From: Aromatoleum aromaticum EbN1
Lineage (GTDB): Bacteria > Pseudomonadota > Gammaproteobacteria > Burkholderiales > Rhodocyclaceae
Reading direction: 5' to 3'
Assembly (NCBI RefSeq): GCF_000025965.1
Contig: NC_006513.1
Location: 3,100,001 to 3,164,000 of the forward strand
DNA: 64,000 bases
Below the pieces are notes generated by a model that ran no database searches, was not told where the DNA came from, and saw only the letters and a program-made list of their open reading frames with translations. Positions within the stretch are counted from its first letter, which is position 1; each line of letters begins with the position of its first letter. Positions 39,030 through 47,921 of this stretch are shown here, piece by piece. The translations under genes were made by a program, and so were the position numbers.

Positions 39030-39941
39030 ATGAATGCAGAAGTTGCTGCTGCTGCGGCCACCGCACCCGAGAAGAAGGAATTCTGGCGCTGGCAGGAAAA
39101 CACCGTCTGGGACGAGAACAAGGACTGGCGCGACGCGAAGATCATCACCTGCGGCATCGACGTCGGCTCGGTGTCCTCGCAGGCGGTGCTGGTCTGTGAC
39201 GGCGAGCTCTACGGCTACAACAGCATGCGCACCGGCAACAACTCGCCGGACTCGGCGCGCAACGCGCTGCAGGGCATCATGGACAAGATCGGCATGAAGC
39301 TCGAGGACATCAACTACGTCGTCGGCACCGGCTATGGCCGGGTGAACGTGCCGTTCGCCCACAAGGCGATCACCGAGATCGCGTGCCACGCCCGCGGCGC
39401 GAACTACATGGGCGGCAACGCCGTGCGCACGATTCTCGACATGGGCGGCCAGGACTGCAAGGCGATCCACTGCGACGAGAAGGGCAAGGTCACGAACTTC
39501 CTGATGAACGACAAGTGCGCGGCCGGTACCGGGCGCGGCATGGAAGTCATCTCCGACCTGATGCAGATCCCCATCGCCGACCTCGGTCCGCGTTCGTTCG
39601 ACGTCGAAGTCGAGCCCGAAGCCGTGTCGTCGATCTGCGTCGTGTTCGCCAAGTCCGAAGCGCTGGGCCTGCTGAAAGCCGGCTACACCAAGAACATGGT
39701 GATCGCGGCCTACTGCCAGGCGATGGCCGAGCGCGTCGTGAGCCTGCTCGAGCGCATCGGCGTCGAGGAAGGCTTCTTCATCACCGGCGGCATTGCGAAG
39801 AACCCGGGTGTCGTCAAGCGCATCGAGCGCATCCTCGGCATCAAGGCGGTCGACACCAAGGTCGACAGCCAGATCGCCGGCGCGCTGGGCGCAGCGCTCT
39901 TTGGCTACACGCTGATGCAGAAGCAGGCGAAAGCGGCCTGA
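39030..39941 (+). CDS. bzdQ: benzoyl-CoA reductase ATPase/activase subunit BzdQ
   Basis: 303 residues, second ASKHA ATPase subunit. An N-terminal extension (MNAEVAAAAATAPEKKEF...) precedes the phosphate loop TCGIDVGSVSSQAVLV. FLMNDKCAAGTGRGMEV holds the cluster ligand and GFFITGGIAKNPGVVKRI the adenosine motif. It forms the second half of the activase with BzdP. It starts 39 bp after bzdP with a taggag site and is followed by a large hairpin before bzdM. Confidence 0.92.
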   Translation: MNAEVAAAAATAPEKKEFWRWQENTVWDENKDWRDAKIITCGIDVGSVSSQAVLVCDGELYGYNSMRTGNNSPDSARNALQGIMDKIGMKLEDINYVVGTGYGRVNVPFAHKAITEIACHARGANYMGGNAVRTILDMGGQDCKAIHCDEKGKVTNFLMNDKCAAGTGRGMEVISDLMQIPIADLGPRSFDVEVEPEAVSSICVVFAKSEALGLLKAGYTKNMVIAAYCQAMAERVVSLLERIGVEEGFFITGGIAKNPGVVKRIERILGIKAVDTKVDSQIAGALGAALFGYTLMQKQAKAA

Positions 39942-39958
39942 AGTCCGGGCTGAAGCAC

Positions 39959-40015
39959 GCCGCCCCCCAGCCGGGAAAGCCGCGTTCAATCGCGGCGTTT
40001 CCCTGGGCGGGCGGC
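39959..40015 (+). other. large hairpin between bzdQ and bzdM
   Basis: Long arms at 39959-39984 and 39991-40015 (core GGGAAAGCCGCG with CGCGGCGTTTCCC) leave a 6-base loop TTCAAT. No T-run, so probably an RNA-processing or stabilising structure within the operon rather than a terminator. Confidence 0.65.
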
Positions 40016-40047
40016 CTACGACTCAATTCACAGGAGAGAGGACGGAC

Positions 40048-40332
40048 ATGATTGCGAACTACGGCTACAAGGACGGGTCCGGCGAGTATTACATCAGCAT
40101 CGATACCGACAAGTGCATCGACTGTGCCGCGGAGCGCGCCTGTCTGACTGCGTGTCCCAAGAATATGTTCGAAATCATCACCGATGATTACGACGACGAA
40201 GTGGCATGGGTGAAGAAGGAATGCACCCGTACGCTCGCTTATAGCTGTACCGAATGCAAGCCGGCCGGTGGTTACACCAGCCTGCCCTGTACCACCGCCT
40301 GTACTCCGGGCGCGATCAAGCATTCCTGGTAA
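40048..40332 (+). CDS. bzdM: ferredoxin BzdM, electron donor to benzoyl-CoA reductase
   Basis: 94 residues, two [4Fe-4S] clusters. First ligand set: CIDCAAERACLTACP (unusual insertion between second and third Cys). Second set: SCTECKPAGGYTSLPCTTACTP, also with an insertion. These spacings differ from simple CxxCxxCxxxCP ferredoxins, as in the benzoyl-CoA-pathway ferredoxins of this group. It receives low-potential electrons, probably from 2-oxoglutarate oxidation or BzdV, and feeds BzdNOPQ. The ATG at 40048 follows an aggagag site. Confidence 0.9.
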   Translation: MIANYGYKDGSGEYYISIDTDKCIDCAAERACLTACPKNMFEIITDDYDDEVAWVKKECTRTLAYSCTECKPAGGYTSLPCTTACTPGAIKHSW

Positions 40333-40343
40333 GGCGGGACGAG

Positions 40344-40670
40344 ATGAAAGGCGTGACGACGGAGGGTCCTGCGGTGAACGTGAAGAAGATGATCCCGATC
40401 AAGCTTGCTTCGGTGAATGAAGAAGAGGAAATCGAAGACCGTCTGTTGCGCCAGGGCTGGAAGCGACTGACGACGATCGGCGAACCGCGGTTGTCGGAGA
40501 TCGCCGAAGCTTATCGCGGCATGGGTTTCGAGGTGCACGTCGAGACTTACAAGAGCGAAGGCGACGGCTGCAACACCTGCCTCGACGCTGACCAGGAAAT
40601 GGGCAAGATCATCGGCACGGTATACACGCGCCGGGCGGCTGTGCCGCAAAAGGATGACGAATTGTTCTGA
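40344..40670 (+). CDS. bzdS: BzdS, small protein of unknown function in the bzd operon
   Basis: 108 residues. No known domain. It contains a CNTCLDADQEMGK segment with two Cys that could bind metal, and ends in an acidic DDELF tail. It starts 11 bp after bzdM, so it is translated with it. The conserved position in bzd operons points to a role in electron transfer or reductase assembly, but that is inference from location only. Confidence 0.7.
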   Translation: MKGVTTEGPAVNVKKMIPIKLASVNEEEEIEDRLLRQGWKRLTTIGEPRLSEIAEAYRGMGFEVHVETYKSEGDGCNTCLDADQEMGKIIGTVYTRRAAVPQKDDELF

Positions 40671-40723
40671 ATGGCGTGCGAGCGCATCCAGCGCGAAGCC
40701 GCGATATCCAAGGAGGAATGCAA

Positions 40724-41176
40724 ATGGCCGAACAGAAGCGCGTAATGCGGGTGCTGACCAAGGACGACCTGAATGCAGTCGTCGAGATCGATGCTGCGGC
40801 TTCGAAGCAGAATCGCCGTGACTACTACGAGCGCAAGTTCGCAGCGATCCTGAACCCGAAGCACGAGATCAATGCCTCGCTGATCTGTGAGATCGACGGC
40901 AAGATCGCCGGCTTCGTCATGGGCGACATCTATTTCGGCGAGTTCGGGATTCCGGAAAGCACCGCGACGATCGACACGATCGGCGTCGACCCGCGCTTCC
41001 AGAATCATGGTGTCGCGAGCGAACTGCTCGACCAGTTCATGATGAACATGAAGGCGGGTGGCGTGAGCAAGGTCTACACGCTGGTGAACTGGGACGACTT
41101 CGCACTCGAGAAATTCTTCTCGCGGCAGAAGTTCGCGCCCTCCAAGCGTATCAACCTCGAATACACGGTGGTCTGA
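40724..41176 (+). CDS. bzdT: BzdT, GNAT-type acetyltransferase-like protein
   Basis: 150 residues with a GNAT fold: VMRVLTKDDLNAVVEID at the start, the acetyl-CoA-binding stretch IDTIGVDPRFQNHGVASELLDQF (about residues 82-105), and the final KVYTLVNWDDFALEKFFSRQKF. The ATG at 40724 is chosen because aaggagg lies 8 bases upstream; the nearer ATG at 40718 is too close to it. Substrate unknown. Confidence 0.8.
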   Translation: MAEQKRVMRVLTKDDLNAVVEIDAAASKQNRRDYYERKFAAILNPKHEINASLICEIDGKIAGFVMGDIYFGEFGIPESTATIDTIGVDPRFQNHGVASELLDQFMMNMKAGGVSKVYTLVNWDDFALEKFFSRQKFAPSKRINLEYTVV

Positions 41177-41202
41177 GAAACGAGCGCGCGGAGCCCATCC
41201 CC

Positions 41203-41841
41203 ATGTGGATCGATTGCCACTGCCACACCAAGTACTCGTACGACAACTGGCTGGAGCCGGTGAACCTGATCCGGCGCGCGAGAGCGCTCGGTCTCGATGC
41301 GGTGTGCATCACCGAGCATTACTCGTTCGAGGCGTCGGAACCGGTAGAGCAGGTCGGTCGCGACGAGGGGATGCTGGTTCTGCGCGGTGTCGAGATTGCG
41401 ACGGACCGGGGCCACATGCTGGCCTACGGCGTCGAGGACGACGGCTGGAACATCTGGGGACGTGACAATTACCTCCCCCTGGACGCAGTTGTCGAGCGCA
41501 TCAATGAACTCGGCGGCATCTGCGTGCCGGCGCATCCGTTCCGCGAAGTCGGGGCGTGCCTGCTCGAAAGCGTGCTCGACCTGACCGGGATTGCCGCAGT
41601 CGAGACGCACAACGGCGGCAACCGCGAGAGCGACAACGAACTGGCGATTTCCGCCGCGGGGCACATGGCGCTGCCGTCGCTCGGCGGCAGCGATTGCCAC
41701 AAGACCGAAGCAGTCGGCCGCTGCGCGACGCAGTTCCTGCAGCCGGTGACCGACATGAAGAGTTTCATCGCGGCGGTGCGTGCCGGAGCGTGTCGGGGAG
41801 GGTACTTCCCCGGTTTCGCCCAGGCGGCGCTCGCAGCCTAG
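41203..41841 (+). CDS. bzdU: BzdU, PHP-domain phosphoesterase-like protein
   Basis: 212 residues. The PHP metal-binding motifs are visible: WIDCHCHTKYSYDNW (H-x-H-T), CITEHYSFE, RGVEIAT, CVPAHPFRE and LGGSDCHKTEAVG. A trinuclear metal centre and hydrolysis of a phosphate ester are what the family does. It has no obvious role in benzoate breakdown, yet it sits within the operon 26 bp after bzdT. Confidence 0.82.
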   Translation: MWIDCHCHTKYSYDNWLEPVNLIRRARALGLDAVCITEHYSFEASEPVEQVGRDEGMLVLRGVEIATDRGHMLAYGVEDDGWNIWGRDNYLPLDAVVERINELGGICVPAHPFREVGACLLESVLDLTGIAAVETHNGGNRESDNELAISAAGHMALPSLGGSDCHKTEAVGRCATQFLQPVTDMKSFIAAVRAGACRGGYFPGFAQAALAA

Positions 41842-41848
41842 CCCGGCC

Positions 41849-41873
41849 CGCTGCCAGGCACGGCCCGGCAGCG
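41849..41873 (+). other. small hairpin between bzdU and bzdV
   Basis: Arms CGCTGCC and GGCAGCG separated by 11 bases, in a 149-bp gene gap. No T-run. Confidence 0.35.
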
Positions 41874-41990
41874 AAACCGCACCACCGCAAACCGAACGCA
41901 ACCTGGCCCCGCCGAGCCGGAGCCTGGAGCAAGAACAGCGCAAAACGACGCCGGAAAGCGAAAACCGGCGATAGCAGAGGGACGAGAGAC

Positions 41991-44552
41991 ATGGAAGCCG
42001 TACAGACATCGGAAATCAGGTGGTGGAAGGCCAGCCGGCCGGTCGATATGCCGGAGTTCGGCGCCCCGGTGCAGTTGAGCATCGACGGCGTCGACGTCGA
42101 AGCGCCCGCTGGCGCGTCGATCCTCAATGCCGCGACGGCGGCCGGCCTCTACATTCCCGCGCTGTGCGCGCATCCCGATCTGCCGCCAGCCGGCCAGCGG
42201 GGCGCCGGAGACGGCGGCTGCAACCTGTGCATGGTCGAGGTCGAAGGCGAAGAGGGGCTGCGCAAGGCCTGTTCGATGCCGGTCCGGGCCGGCCTCGTCG
42301 TCAAGACCCAGTCGCCCGCGATCCAGCAATCGCGCCAGGCGAGCCTCGCCAAGGTTCTCGGCCCCCATCCTCATGTCTGTCTGACCTGTCCGCAGCGCGA
42401 AGGCTGTTCGCGCTCGCAGTGCTCGTACGGCAACCCGCAGGAAACACGCTGCTGTTCGATCTTCTCGAGCTGCGAGCTGCGCAAGGTGTCCGACTATATC
42501 GGCATCCCGAACACGACTCCGCCGTACAAGCCCGCGCAGCTGCCGATCGTCCTCGACGAACCGTTCTTCGACCGCGACTACAACCTCTGTATCGACTGCC
42601 GCCGCTGCCTCGTCGCCTGTAACGACGTGCGCGGCGTGGGCTGCCTGGAAGTCAAGGAAGTCGAGACGCCGCAAGGCAAGCGCACCTATGTCGGTACGAT
42701 CGCGCCGACGCTGATCGAATCCGGCTGCACGTTCTGCCAGGCTTGCGTGACCGTGTGCCCGACCGGCGCGCTGATGGACCGCACGCTCGACCCCGCGCGG
42801 CGCGAGGAATCGATGGTGCCGTGCAAGTCCGCGTGCCCGGCCGGCATCGACGTGCCGCGCTACGTGCAGCTTGCCGCCGAAGGCAAGTATGGCGAGGCGA
42901 TTGCGGTGGTGCGCGAAAAGCTCCCGTTCCCGGGCATCCTCGGCCGCGCCTGTTTCGCAATGTGCGAATCGGCCTGCCGCCGCAAGGACCTCGACGACCC
43001 GCTGTCGATCCGCAACCTCAAGCGCATCGCCGCGGACAACGACACGGGCATCTGGCGCGAATTCGCGAAGAAGCTTCCCGCGACCGGCAAGAAGGCCGGC
43101 GTCATCGGCGCCGGCCCTGCGGGCCTGACCGTCGCGTACTATCTCGCGAAGCAGGGCCACGCGGTCACGATTTTCGATGCCCAGCCGGCTGCCGGTGGCA
43201 TGGCGCGCTACGGCATTCCGTCGTATCGCGTGCCGGCTGAAGTCATCGACGACGAAGTCAGCGAGGTCGCTGCGCTCGGCGTCGAGTTCCGCTACGGTGC
43301 GAAAGTCGAGAACGTCGATGAGCTTTTCAATGACGGCTATGGGGCGGTGTTCGTTGGCATCGGCGCGCAGGGCGGCGACAGGCTGGGCATTCCCGGCGAC
43401 GACCTGCCGGGCGTGGTCGACAGCCCGACTTACCTCAAGGCCGTGACGATGGGCCTGGTGAATACGCCGGAGGGTATCCAGACCGGCAAGAAGGTCGCGG
43501 TGATCGGCGGCGGCAACGTCGCGACCGACAACGCCCGCAGCTCGCGCCGCTACGGTGCCGAAGTCGACATGGTCTATCGCCGCACCCGCGAAGAAATGCC
43601 GGCACGCCTCGAGGAGTTCGAAGGCTGCGTCGAGGAAGGCGTGAATATCCGTTATCTGCTCGCGCCGAAGAAGATCGAGCCGGGCACCAACGGCTACCGG
43701 TTGCAGATCACGTACGCGAAGATGGCGCTGGGCGAGGCGGATGCTTCCGGCCGCCGTCGCCCGGTCGAGACCGGCGAGGAAATCGTCGAAGGCGTCGATC
43801 TCGTGATCGGTGCGATCGGCCAGTTCCCGAACCGCTTCGAAGGCTTCGGCGTCGAGACCGACCGCAAGGGCCGCATCACGGTGCGCGAGGATTCGATGCT
43901 GACGAGCCGGCCCAAGGTCTATGCCGGCGGCGACTGCGTGCTCGGACCTTCGACGCTGATCGAGTCGGTCGCCCAGGGCCGGGTTGCGGCCTCGGCGATG
44001 GACAAGGCGCTCGGCGGCGATGGCGACATCTCCGAAGTGCTGCTGCGCGACGGCTGGGAAACCAACCCGTGGATCGGGCGTAAGGACGGCTTCAACACGA
44101 CGCGCAAGTTCCACCCGATCATGCTCGCGCCGGAACAGCGCACGGGCTGGGACGAAGTCGAACTCGGCTTCGACGACGCGACTGCCCGTCTCGAGGCCGC
44201 GCGCTGCTTCAAGTGCAACCTCGCGCCGAAGATCGCCGAAGCGGTGCTGCCGCCGGAATCGTCGCTGACTTTCGATGCCGCGGCGATCGCCGCAGTGCCG
44301 ACCGAAGCCGGCGTGTTCCAGCTGCTCGACGGCGACAAGAACGTGCTGATGATCAAGGGCGTCGAGAACCTGCGCGAAGGGCTCACCGAGCAGCTCGAAC
44401 GCGGCACGAGTGGTGACAACTGCGCGACGAATTTCGTGTTCGAGGAAGCGGCGATGTTCACGTCGCGCGAAAGCCAGATGATCCAGGCTTACCTGCAGCA
44501 GTACGGCAAGATGCCCGGCGGCGGCTCGGACGAACTCGACGACCTGTTCTGA
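41991..44552 (+). CDS. bzdV: BzdV, large iron-sulfur flavoprotein (GltD-like pyridine nucleotide:ferredoxin oxidoreductase)
   Basis: 853 residues. In order: a NuoG-like [2Fe-2S] domain (about 25-110, CAHPDLPPAG...CNLCMVEVEG...CSMPV), a Cys-rich 4Fe-4S region (CLTCPQREGCSRSQC; CIDCRRCLVAC; CTFCQACVTVCPTG), and a GltD-type part with Fe-S helices (CKSACPAGIDVP), an FAD loop GVIGAGPAGL near residue 370 and an NAD(P) loop AVIGGGNVATDN near residue 500. It probably moves electrons between NAD(P)H and the BzdM ferredoxin. The ATG at 41991 has a gagagac site. Confidence 0.85.
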   Translation: MEAVQTSEIRWWKASRPVDMPEFGAPVQLSIDGVDVEAPAGASILNAATAAGLYIPALCAHPDLPPAGQRGAGDGGCNLCMVEVEGEEGLRKACSMPVRAGLVVKTQSPAIQQSRQASLAKVLGPHPHVCLTCPQREGCSRSQCSYGNPQETRCCSIFSSCELRKVSDYIGIPNTTPPYKPAQLPIVLDEPFFDRDYNLCIDCRRCLVACNDVRGVGCLEVKEVETPQGKRTYVGTIAPTLIESGCTFCQACVTVCPTGALMDRTLDPARREESMVPCKSACPAGIDVPRYVQLAAEGKYGEAIAVVREKLPFPGILGRACFAMCESACRRKDLDDPLSIRNLKRIAADNDTGIWREFAKKLPATGKKAGVIGAGPAGLTVAYYLAKQGHAVTIFDAQPAAGGMARYGIPSYRVPAEVIDDEVSEVAALGVEFRYGAKVENVDELFNDGYGAVFVGIGAQGGDRLGIPGDDLPGVVDSPTYLKAVTMGLVNTPEGIQTGKKVAVIGGGNVATDNARSSRRYGAEVDMVYRRTREEMPARLEEFEGCVEEGVNIRYLLAPKKIEPGTNGYRLQITYAKMALGEADASGRRRPVETGEEIVEGVDLVIGAIGQFPNRFEGFGVETDRKGRITVREDSMLTSRPKVYAGGDCVLGPSTLIESVAQGRVAASAMDKALGGDGDISEVLLRDGWETNPWIGRKDGFNTTRKFHPIMLAPEQRTGWDEVELGFDDATARLEAARCFKCNLAPKIAEAVLPPESSLTFDAAAIAAVPTEAGVFQLLDGDKNVLMIKGVENLREGLTEQLERGTSGDNCATNFVFEEAAMFTSRESQMIQAYLQQYGKMPGGGSDELDDLF

Positions 44553-44563
44553 GCGGCACCGAC

Positions 44564-44746
44564 ATGGGACAAGTCATCGATTTCTGGTCGGCGGAGGAAC
44601 TCCGCCCGACGATCTCGGCGGAGGCCAAACGCCGCTGTACGAATTGTGGCGCCGACTTGTGGCACATCAGCTGTGACGGCGAAGTGTGCTGTGCGGACTG
44701 CGACGCCGTGTGCCCGTACCGCCTGCAGGTAAAGAACGAAAACTGA
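44564..44746 (+). CDS. 60-residue zinc-ribbon-like protein between bzdV and bzdW
   Basis: MGQVIDFWSAEELRPTISAE... with seven Cys and one His: CTNCGADLWHISC then CCADCDAVC. The C-x-x-C pairs fit a small zinc ribbon or Fe-S site. It starts 11 bp after bzdV and ends 48 bp before bzdW. I do not know a named bzd gene at this place; it is easily missed because of its size. Role could be redox or assembly, but nothing beyond the Cys pattern supports this. Confidence 0.6.
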   Translation: MGQVIDFWSAEELRPTISAEAKRRCTNCGADLWHISCDGEVCCADCDAVCPYRLQVKNEN

Positions 44747-44794
44747 ACACGATCCAACCGCACGACCCGGAAAAAACGGGAAACGGGAGACACC

Positions 44795-45574
44795 ATGACG
44801 CAAGCGCAATTCAAGTTCATTACCTACGGCGTCGCCAATGGCCTGGCAACGCTGACGATCAACCGGCCGCCGTTCAATGTCCTCGACATTCCGACGATGG
44901 AAGAGGTCAACGTCGCGCTCGACCAGTGCCTCGCCGCGACCGACGTCAAGCTGCTAATGATCACCGGCGCCGGTGAGAAGGCGTTCTCGGCCGGTGTCGA
45001 GGTCGCTGACCACACGCCGGACAAGGTCGACCGCATGATCGAAGTGTTCCACGGCATCTTCCGTCGCCTGCAGGAACTGCCCGTGCCGACGCTCGCCGCA
45101 GTCAATGGCGCGGCGCTCGGCGGCGGCATGGAAGTGGCGATCGCGTGCGACATGATCGTCGCCGCGGCGAATGCCAAGTTCGGCCAGCCCGAAATCAAGC
45201 TCGCGGTGTTCCCGCCGATCGCGGCGGTGCTGCTGCCGCGCCTGGTGCCGCCGGCGCGGGCGATGGAACTGCTGCTCGGGGGCGAGAACATCGCGGCCGA
45301 GGAAGCCCGTGCGATCGGACTCGTGAATCGCGTCTTCGCGAAGGAAACTTTCGCCGCCGACGTGCAGGCTTTCGTCGCGCCGTATCTCGCGCTCTCGCGC
45401 GCCGCGCTGGTCAGCACGCGCAAGACGATCCGCGCGACCAGCGGCAAGCCGTTCGGGCAGGCGCTCGATGTCGCCGAGAACATCTATCTGAACGAACTGA
45501 TGGCGACCGAGGATGCGAAAGAAGGTCTCGCCGCCTTCCTCGAAAAGCGCAAGCCGGTGTGGCGTGACCGCTGA
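44795..45574 (+). CDS. bzdW: cyclohexa-1,5-diene-1-carbonyl-CoA hydratase BzdW
   Basis: 259 residues, crotonase fold. SAGVEVADHT and LAAVNGAALGGGMEVAIACD build the oxyanion hole; FGQPEIKLAVFPPIAAVLLPRL holds the acid/base region. In the pathway it adds water to the dienoyl-CoA formed by the reductase, giving 6-hydroxycyclohex-1-ene-carboxyl-CoA. The order W-X-Y matches the three steps of modified beta-oxidation. Confidence 0.9.
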   Translation: MTQAQFKFITYGVANGLATLTINRPPFNVLDIPTMEEVNVALDQCLAATDVKLLMITGAGEKAFSAGVEVADHTPDKVDRMIEVFHGIFRRLQELPVPTLAAVNGAALGGGMEVAIACDMIVAAANAKFGQPEIKLAVFPPIAAVLLPRLVPPARAMELLLGGENIAAEEARAIGLVNRVFAKETFAADVQAFVAPYLALSRAALVSTRKTIRATSGKPFGQALDVAENIYLNELMATEDAKEGLAAFLEKRKPVWRDR

Positions 45575-45617
45575 CCGCCGCGATCGACCGAACGACACTG
45601 ATTTAATGGAGACAAGC

Positions 45618-46685
45618 GTGATTCCTCAATTCATCGATACCTGGCAGATGACCGAGCCGGGCAAGCTGCAAAAAACGCGCGTGCCGATGCCGGAACTCGG
45701 ATCGGGCGACGTCGTCGTGAAGATCGCCGGCTGTGGCGTATGCCACACCGATCTGTCGTATTTCTACATGGGCGTGCCGACGGTGCAGAAGCCGCCGCTG
45801 TCGCTCGGCCACGAGATCTCCGGCACCATCATCGGCGGCGAAGCCTCGATGATCGGCAAGGAAGTCATCGTCCCTGCCGTGATCCCGTGCGGTGAATGCG
45901 AGCTGTGCAAAACGGGTCGCGGCAACCGCTGTCTCGCGCAGAAAATGCCGGGCAACTCGATGGGCATCTATGGCGGCTATTCGAGCCACATCGTCGCGCA
46001 GTCGAAGTACCTGTGCGTGGTCGAGAACCGCGGCGACACGCCGCTCGAGCATCTCGCAGTGGTCGCCGACGCGGTGACGACGCCCTACCAGGCTGCCGTG
46101 CGCGCGGACCTGAAGAAGGACGACCTCGTGATCGTCGTCGGTGCGGCGGGCGGCGTCGGCAGCTTCATGGTGCAGACTGCAAAAGGCATGGGTGCGAAAG
46201 CCGTCATCGGCATCGACATCAACGAAGAAAAGCTCGAGATGATGAAAGGCTTCGGTGCCGATTTCATCATCAACCCGAAAGACAAGAGCGCCAAGGAAGT
46301 GAAGGAGCTCTTCAAGGGCTTCTGCAAGGAGCGCGGCCTGCCGTCGAACTACGGCTGGAAGATCTTCGAAGTCACCGGCAGCAAGCCTGGCCAGGAGTTG
46401 GCGCTGTCCTTGCTGTCGTTCACCGGCAAGCTCGTCATCGTCGGCTACGGCACGGCCGAGACGAACTACATGCTGTCGAAGCTGATGGCCTTCGATGCCG
46501 AAATCATCGGCACCTGGGGCTGCCCGCCGGACCGCTATGCCGCCGTGCGCGACATGTGCCTCGACGGCCGCATCCAGCTCGGACCGTTCGTCGAGACGCG
46601 CCCGATGAGCCAGATCGAACACGTGTTCGACGAGGCGCACCACGGCAAACTCAAGCGACGCGTCATCCTGACGCCCGATTTCTGA
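45618..46685 (+). CDS. bzdX: 6-hydroxycyclohex-1-ene-1-carbonyl-CoA dehydrogenase BzdX
   Basis: 355 residues, zinc-type medium-chain alcohol dehydrogenase. Catalytic zinc: CGVCHTDLSYF and SLGHEISGTIIGGE; structural zinc: PCGECELCKTGRGNRC; NAD+ loop: VVGAAGGVGSFMVQTAKGMGAKAVIGID. It oxidises the hydroxyl to 6-oxocyclohex-1-ene-carboxyl-CoA. The GTG at 45618 (VIPQFIDTWQM) is favoured by the ggagac site 5-6 bases upstream; an ATG at 45606 is possible. Confidence 0.9.
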   Translation: MIPQFIDTWQMTEPGKLQKTRVPMPELGSGDVVVKIAGCGVCHTDLSYFYMGVPTVQKPPLSLGHEISGTIIGGEASMIGKEVIVPAVIPCGECELCKTGRGNRCLAQKMPGNSMGIYGGYSSHIVAQSKYLCVVENRGDTPLEHLAVVADAVTTPYQAAVRADLKKDDLVIVVGAAGGVGSFMVQTAKGMGAKAVIGIDINEEKLEMMKGFGADFIINPKDKSAKEVKELFKGFCKERGLPSNYGWKIFEVTGSKPGQELALSLLSFTGKLVIVGYGTAETNYMLSKLMAFDAEIIGTWGCPPDRYAAVRDMCLDGRIQLGPFVETRPMSQIEHVFDEAHHGKLKRRVILTPDF

Positions 46686-46721
46686 ACCACGCTGACAACT
46701 GTAAAAACAGGAGACATTCCA

Positions 46722-47852
46722 ATGGCACTCGATTGGCTGCCCCGCGACAACGAAATCAAGGATCACGCCCTGATGGGCGAAGAGCACTTCGGCACCGAGG
46801 CTCCCTCGGTCCTCTTCGAGAAGCGTCCGGTGACGGATCCGCAGGGCAACGTGGTTCCCGGCCTGTATGCGGCGTGGATCATTCTGAACAACCCGAAGCA
46901 GTACAACTCCTACACCACCGAAATGGTGAAGGCGATCATCGCCGGCTTCCAGCGTGCATCGTCCGACCGCACGATCGTCGCGGCGGTGTTCACCGCCGTC
47001 GGCGACAAGGCGTTCTGCACCGGCGGCAACACCGCCGAGTACGCGTCCTACTATGCGCAGCGTCCGAACGAGTACGGCGAGTACATGGATCTGTTCAACG
47101 CGATGGTCGACGGCATCCTGAACTGCAAGAAACCGACGATCTGCCGCGTGAACGGCATGCGCGTCGGCGGAGGCCAGGAAATCGGCATGGCGACCGACCT
47201 CACGATCACCTCCGACATGGCGATTTTCGGCCAGGCCGGCCCGAAGCACGGCAGCGCGCCGGACGGCGGCTCGACCGACTTCCTGCCGTGGATGCTGAAC
47301 ATGGAAGATGCGATGTACAACTGCATCTCGTGCGAGCCGTGGAGCGCGTACAAGATGAAGTCGAAGAATCTCATCACCAAGGTCGTGCCGGTGCTGAAGA
47401 AAGATGGCGAATGGGTGCGCAACCCGCTGGTTCGCACCGATGCGTACGTCGATGACGGCGAGCTGGTCTATGGCGAACCGGTCGCGGCCGACAAGGCCAA
47501 GGCGGCGAAGGAACTGATCGCGCAATGCACGACCGACTTCGCGAAGCTTGACGAAGCCGTTGATGCGCTGGTGTGGAAGTTCGCAAACCTCTTCCCGCAG
47601 TGCCTGATCAAGTCCATCGACGGCATCCGCGGCAAGAAGAAGTTCTTCTGGGATCAGATGAAGCTCGCGAACCGCCACTGGCTGGCTGCGAACATGAACC
47701 ACGAGGCGTACCTCGGTTTCACCGCCTTCAACAACAAGAAGGCCACCGGCAAGGACGTCATCGACTTCATCAAGTTCCGTCAGCTCGTCGCCGAAGGGCA
47801 TGCGTTCGACGACGCTTTCGCCGAGCAGGTCCTGGCCAAGCCGCAGTCCTAG
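46722..47852 (+). CDS. bzdY: 6-oxocyclohex-1-ene-1-carbonyl-CoA hydrolase BzdY (ring cleavage)
   Basis: 376 residues, a long crotonase-family protein. FCTGGNTAEYASYYAQRP and NGMRVGGGQEIGMATDLTI are the oxyanion-hole segments; AIFGQAGPKHGSAPDGGSTDFLP forms the active-site loop. The length and this loop are specific for Oah-type hydrolases, which hydrate and open the ring to 3-hydroxypimelyl-CoA. Start ATG with an aggagac site. A terminator follows 21 bp later. Confidence 0.92.
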   Translation: MALDWLPRDNEIKDHALMGEEHFGTEAPSVLFEKRPVTDPQGNVVPGLYAAWIILNNPKQYNSYTTEMVKAIIAGFQRASSDRTIVAAVFTAVGDKAFCTGGNTAEYASYYAQRPNEYGEYMDLFNAMVDGILNCKKPTICRVNGMRVGGGQEIGMATDLTITSDMAIFGQAGPKHGSAPDGGSTDFLPWMLNMEDAMYNCISCEPWSAYKMKSKNLITKVVPVLKKDGEWVRNPLVRTDAYVDDGELVYGEPVAADKAKAAKELIAQCTTDFAKLDEAVDALVWKFANLFPQCLIKSIDGIRGKKKFFWDQMKLANRHWLAANMNHEAYLGFTAFNNKKATGKDVIDFIKFRQLVAEGHAFDDAFAEQVLAKPQS

Positions 47853-47873
47853 AGTCAAAAGTCTCTCCCTTCT

Positions 47874-47921
47874 CGGGGTGGGGGCGACGGTGATCCGTCT
47901 TTAACCCACCCCGTTTTTTTT
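47874..47921 (+). terminator. intrinsic terminator between bzdY and bzdZ
   Basis: Outer stem CGGGGTGGG (47874-47882) with CCCACCCCG (47905-47913), inner stem GACGG/CCGTC (47886-47890 / 47895-47899), then eight T (47914-47921). Confidence 0.85.

Noticed and set aside
41838-44114. 758-codon minus-strand frame opposite bzdV
   Set aside because: Shadow of bzdV, whose Fe-S and FAD motifs are clear.
45603-47858. 751-codon minus-strand frame opposite bzdX and bzdY
   Set aside because: Shadow of two clear pathway genes; no domain in the translation.
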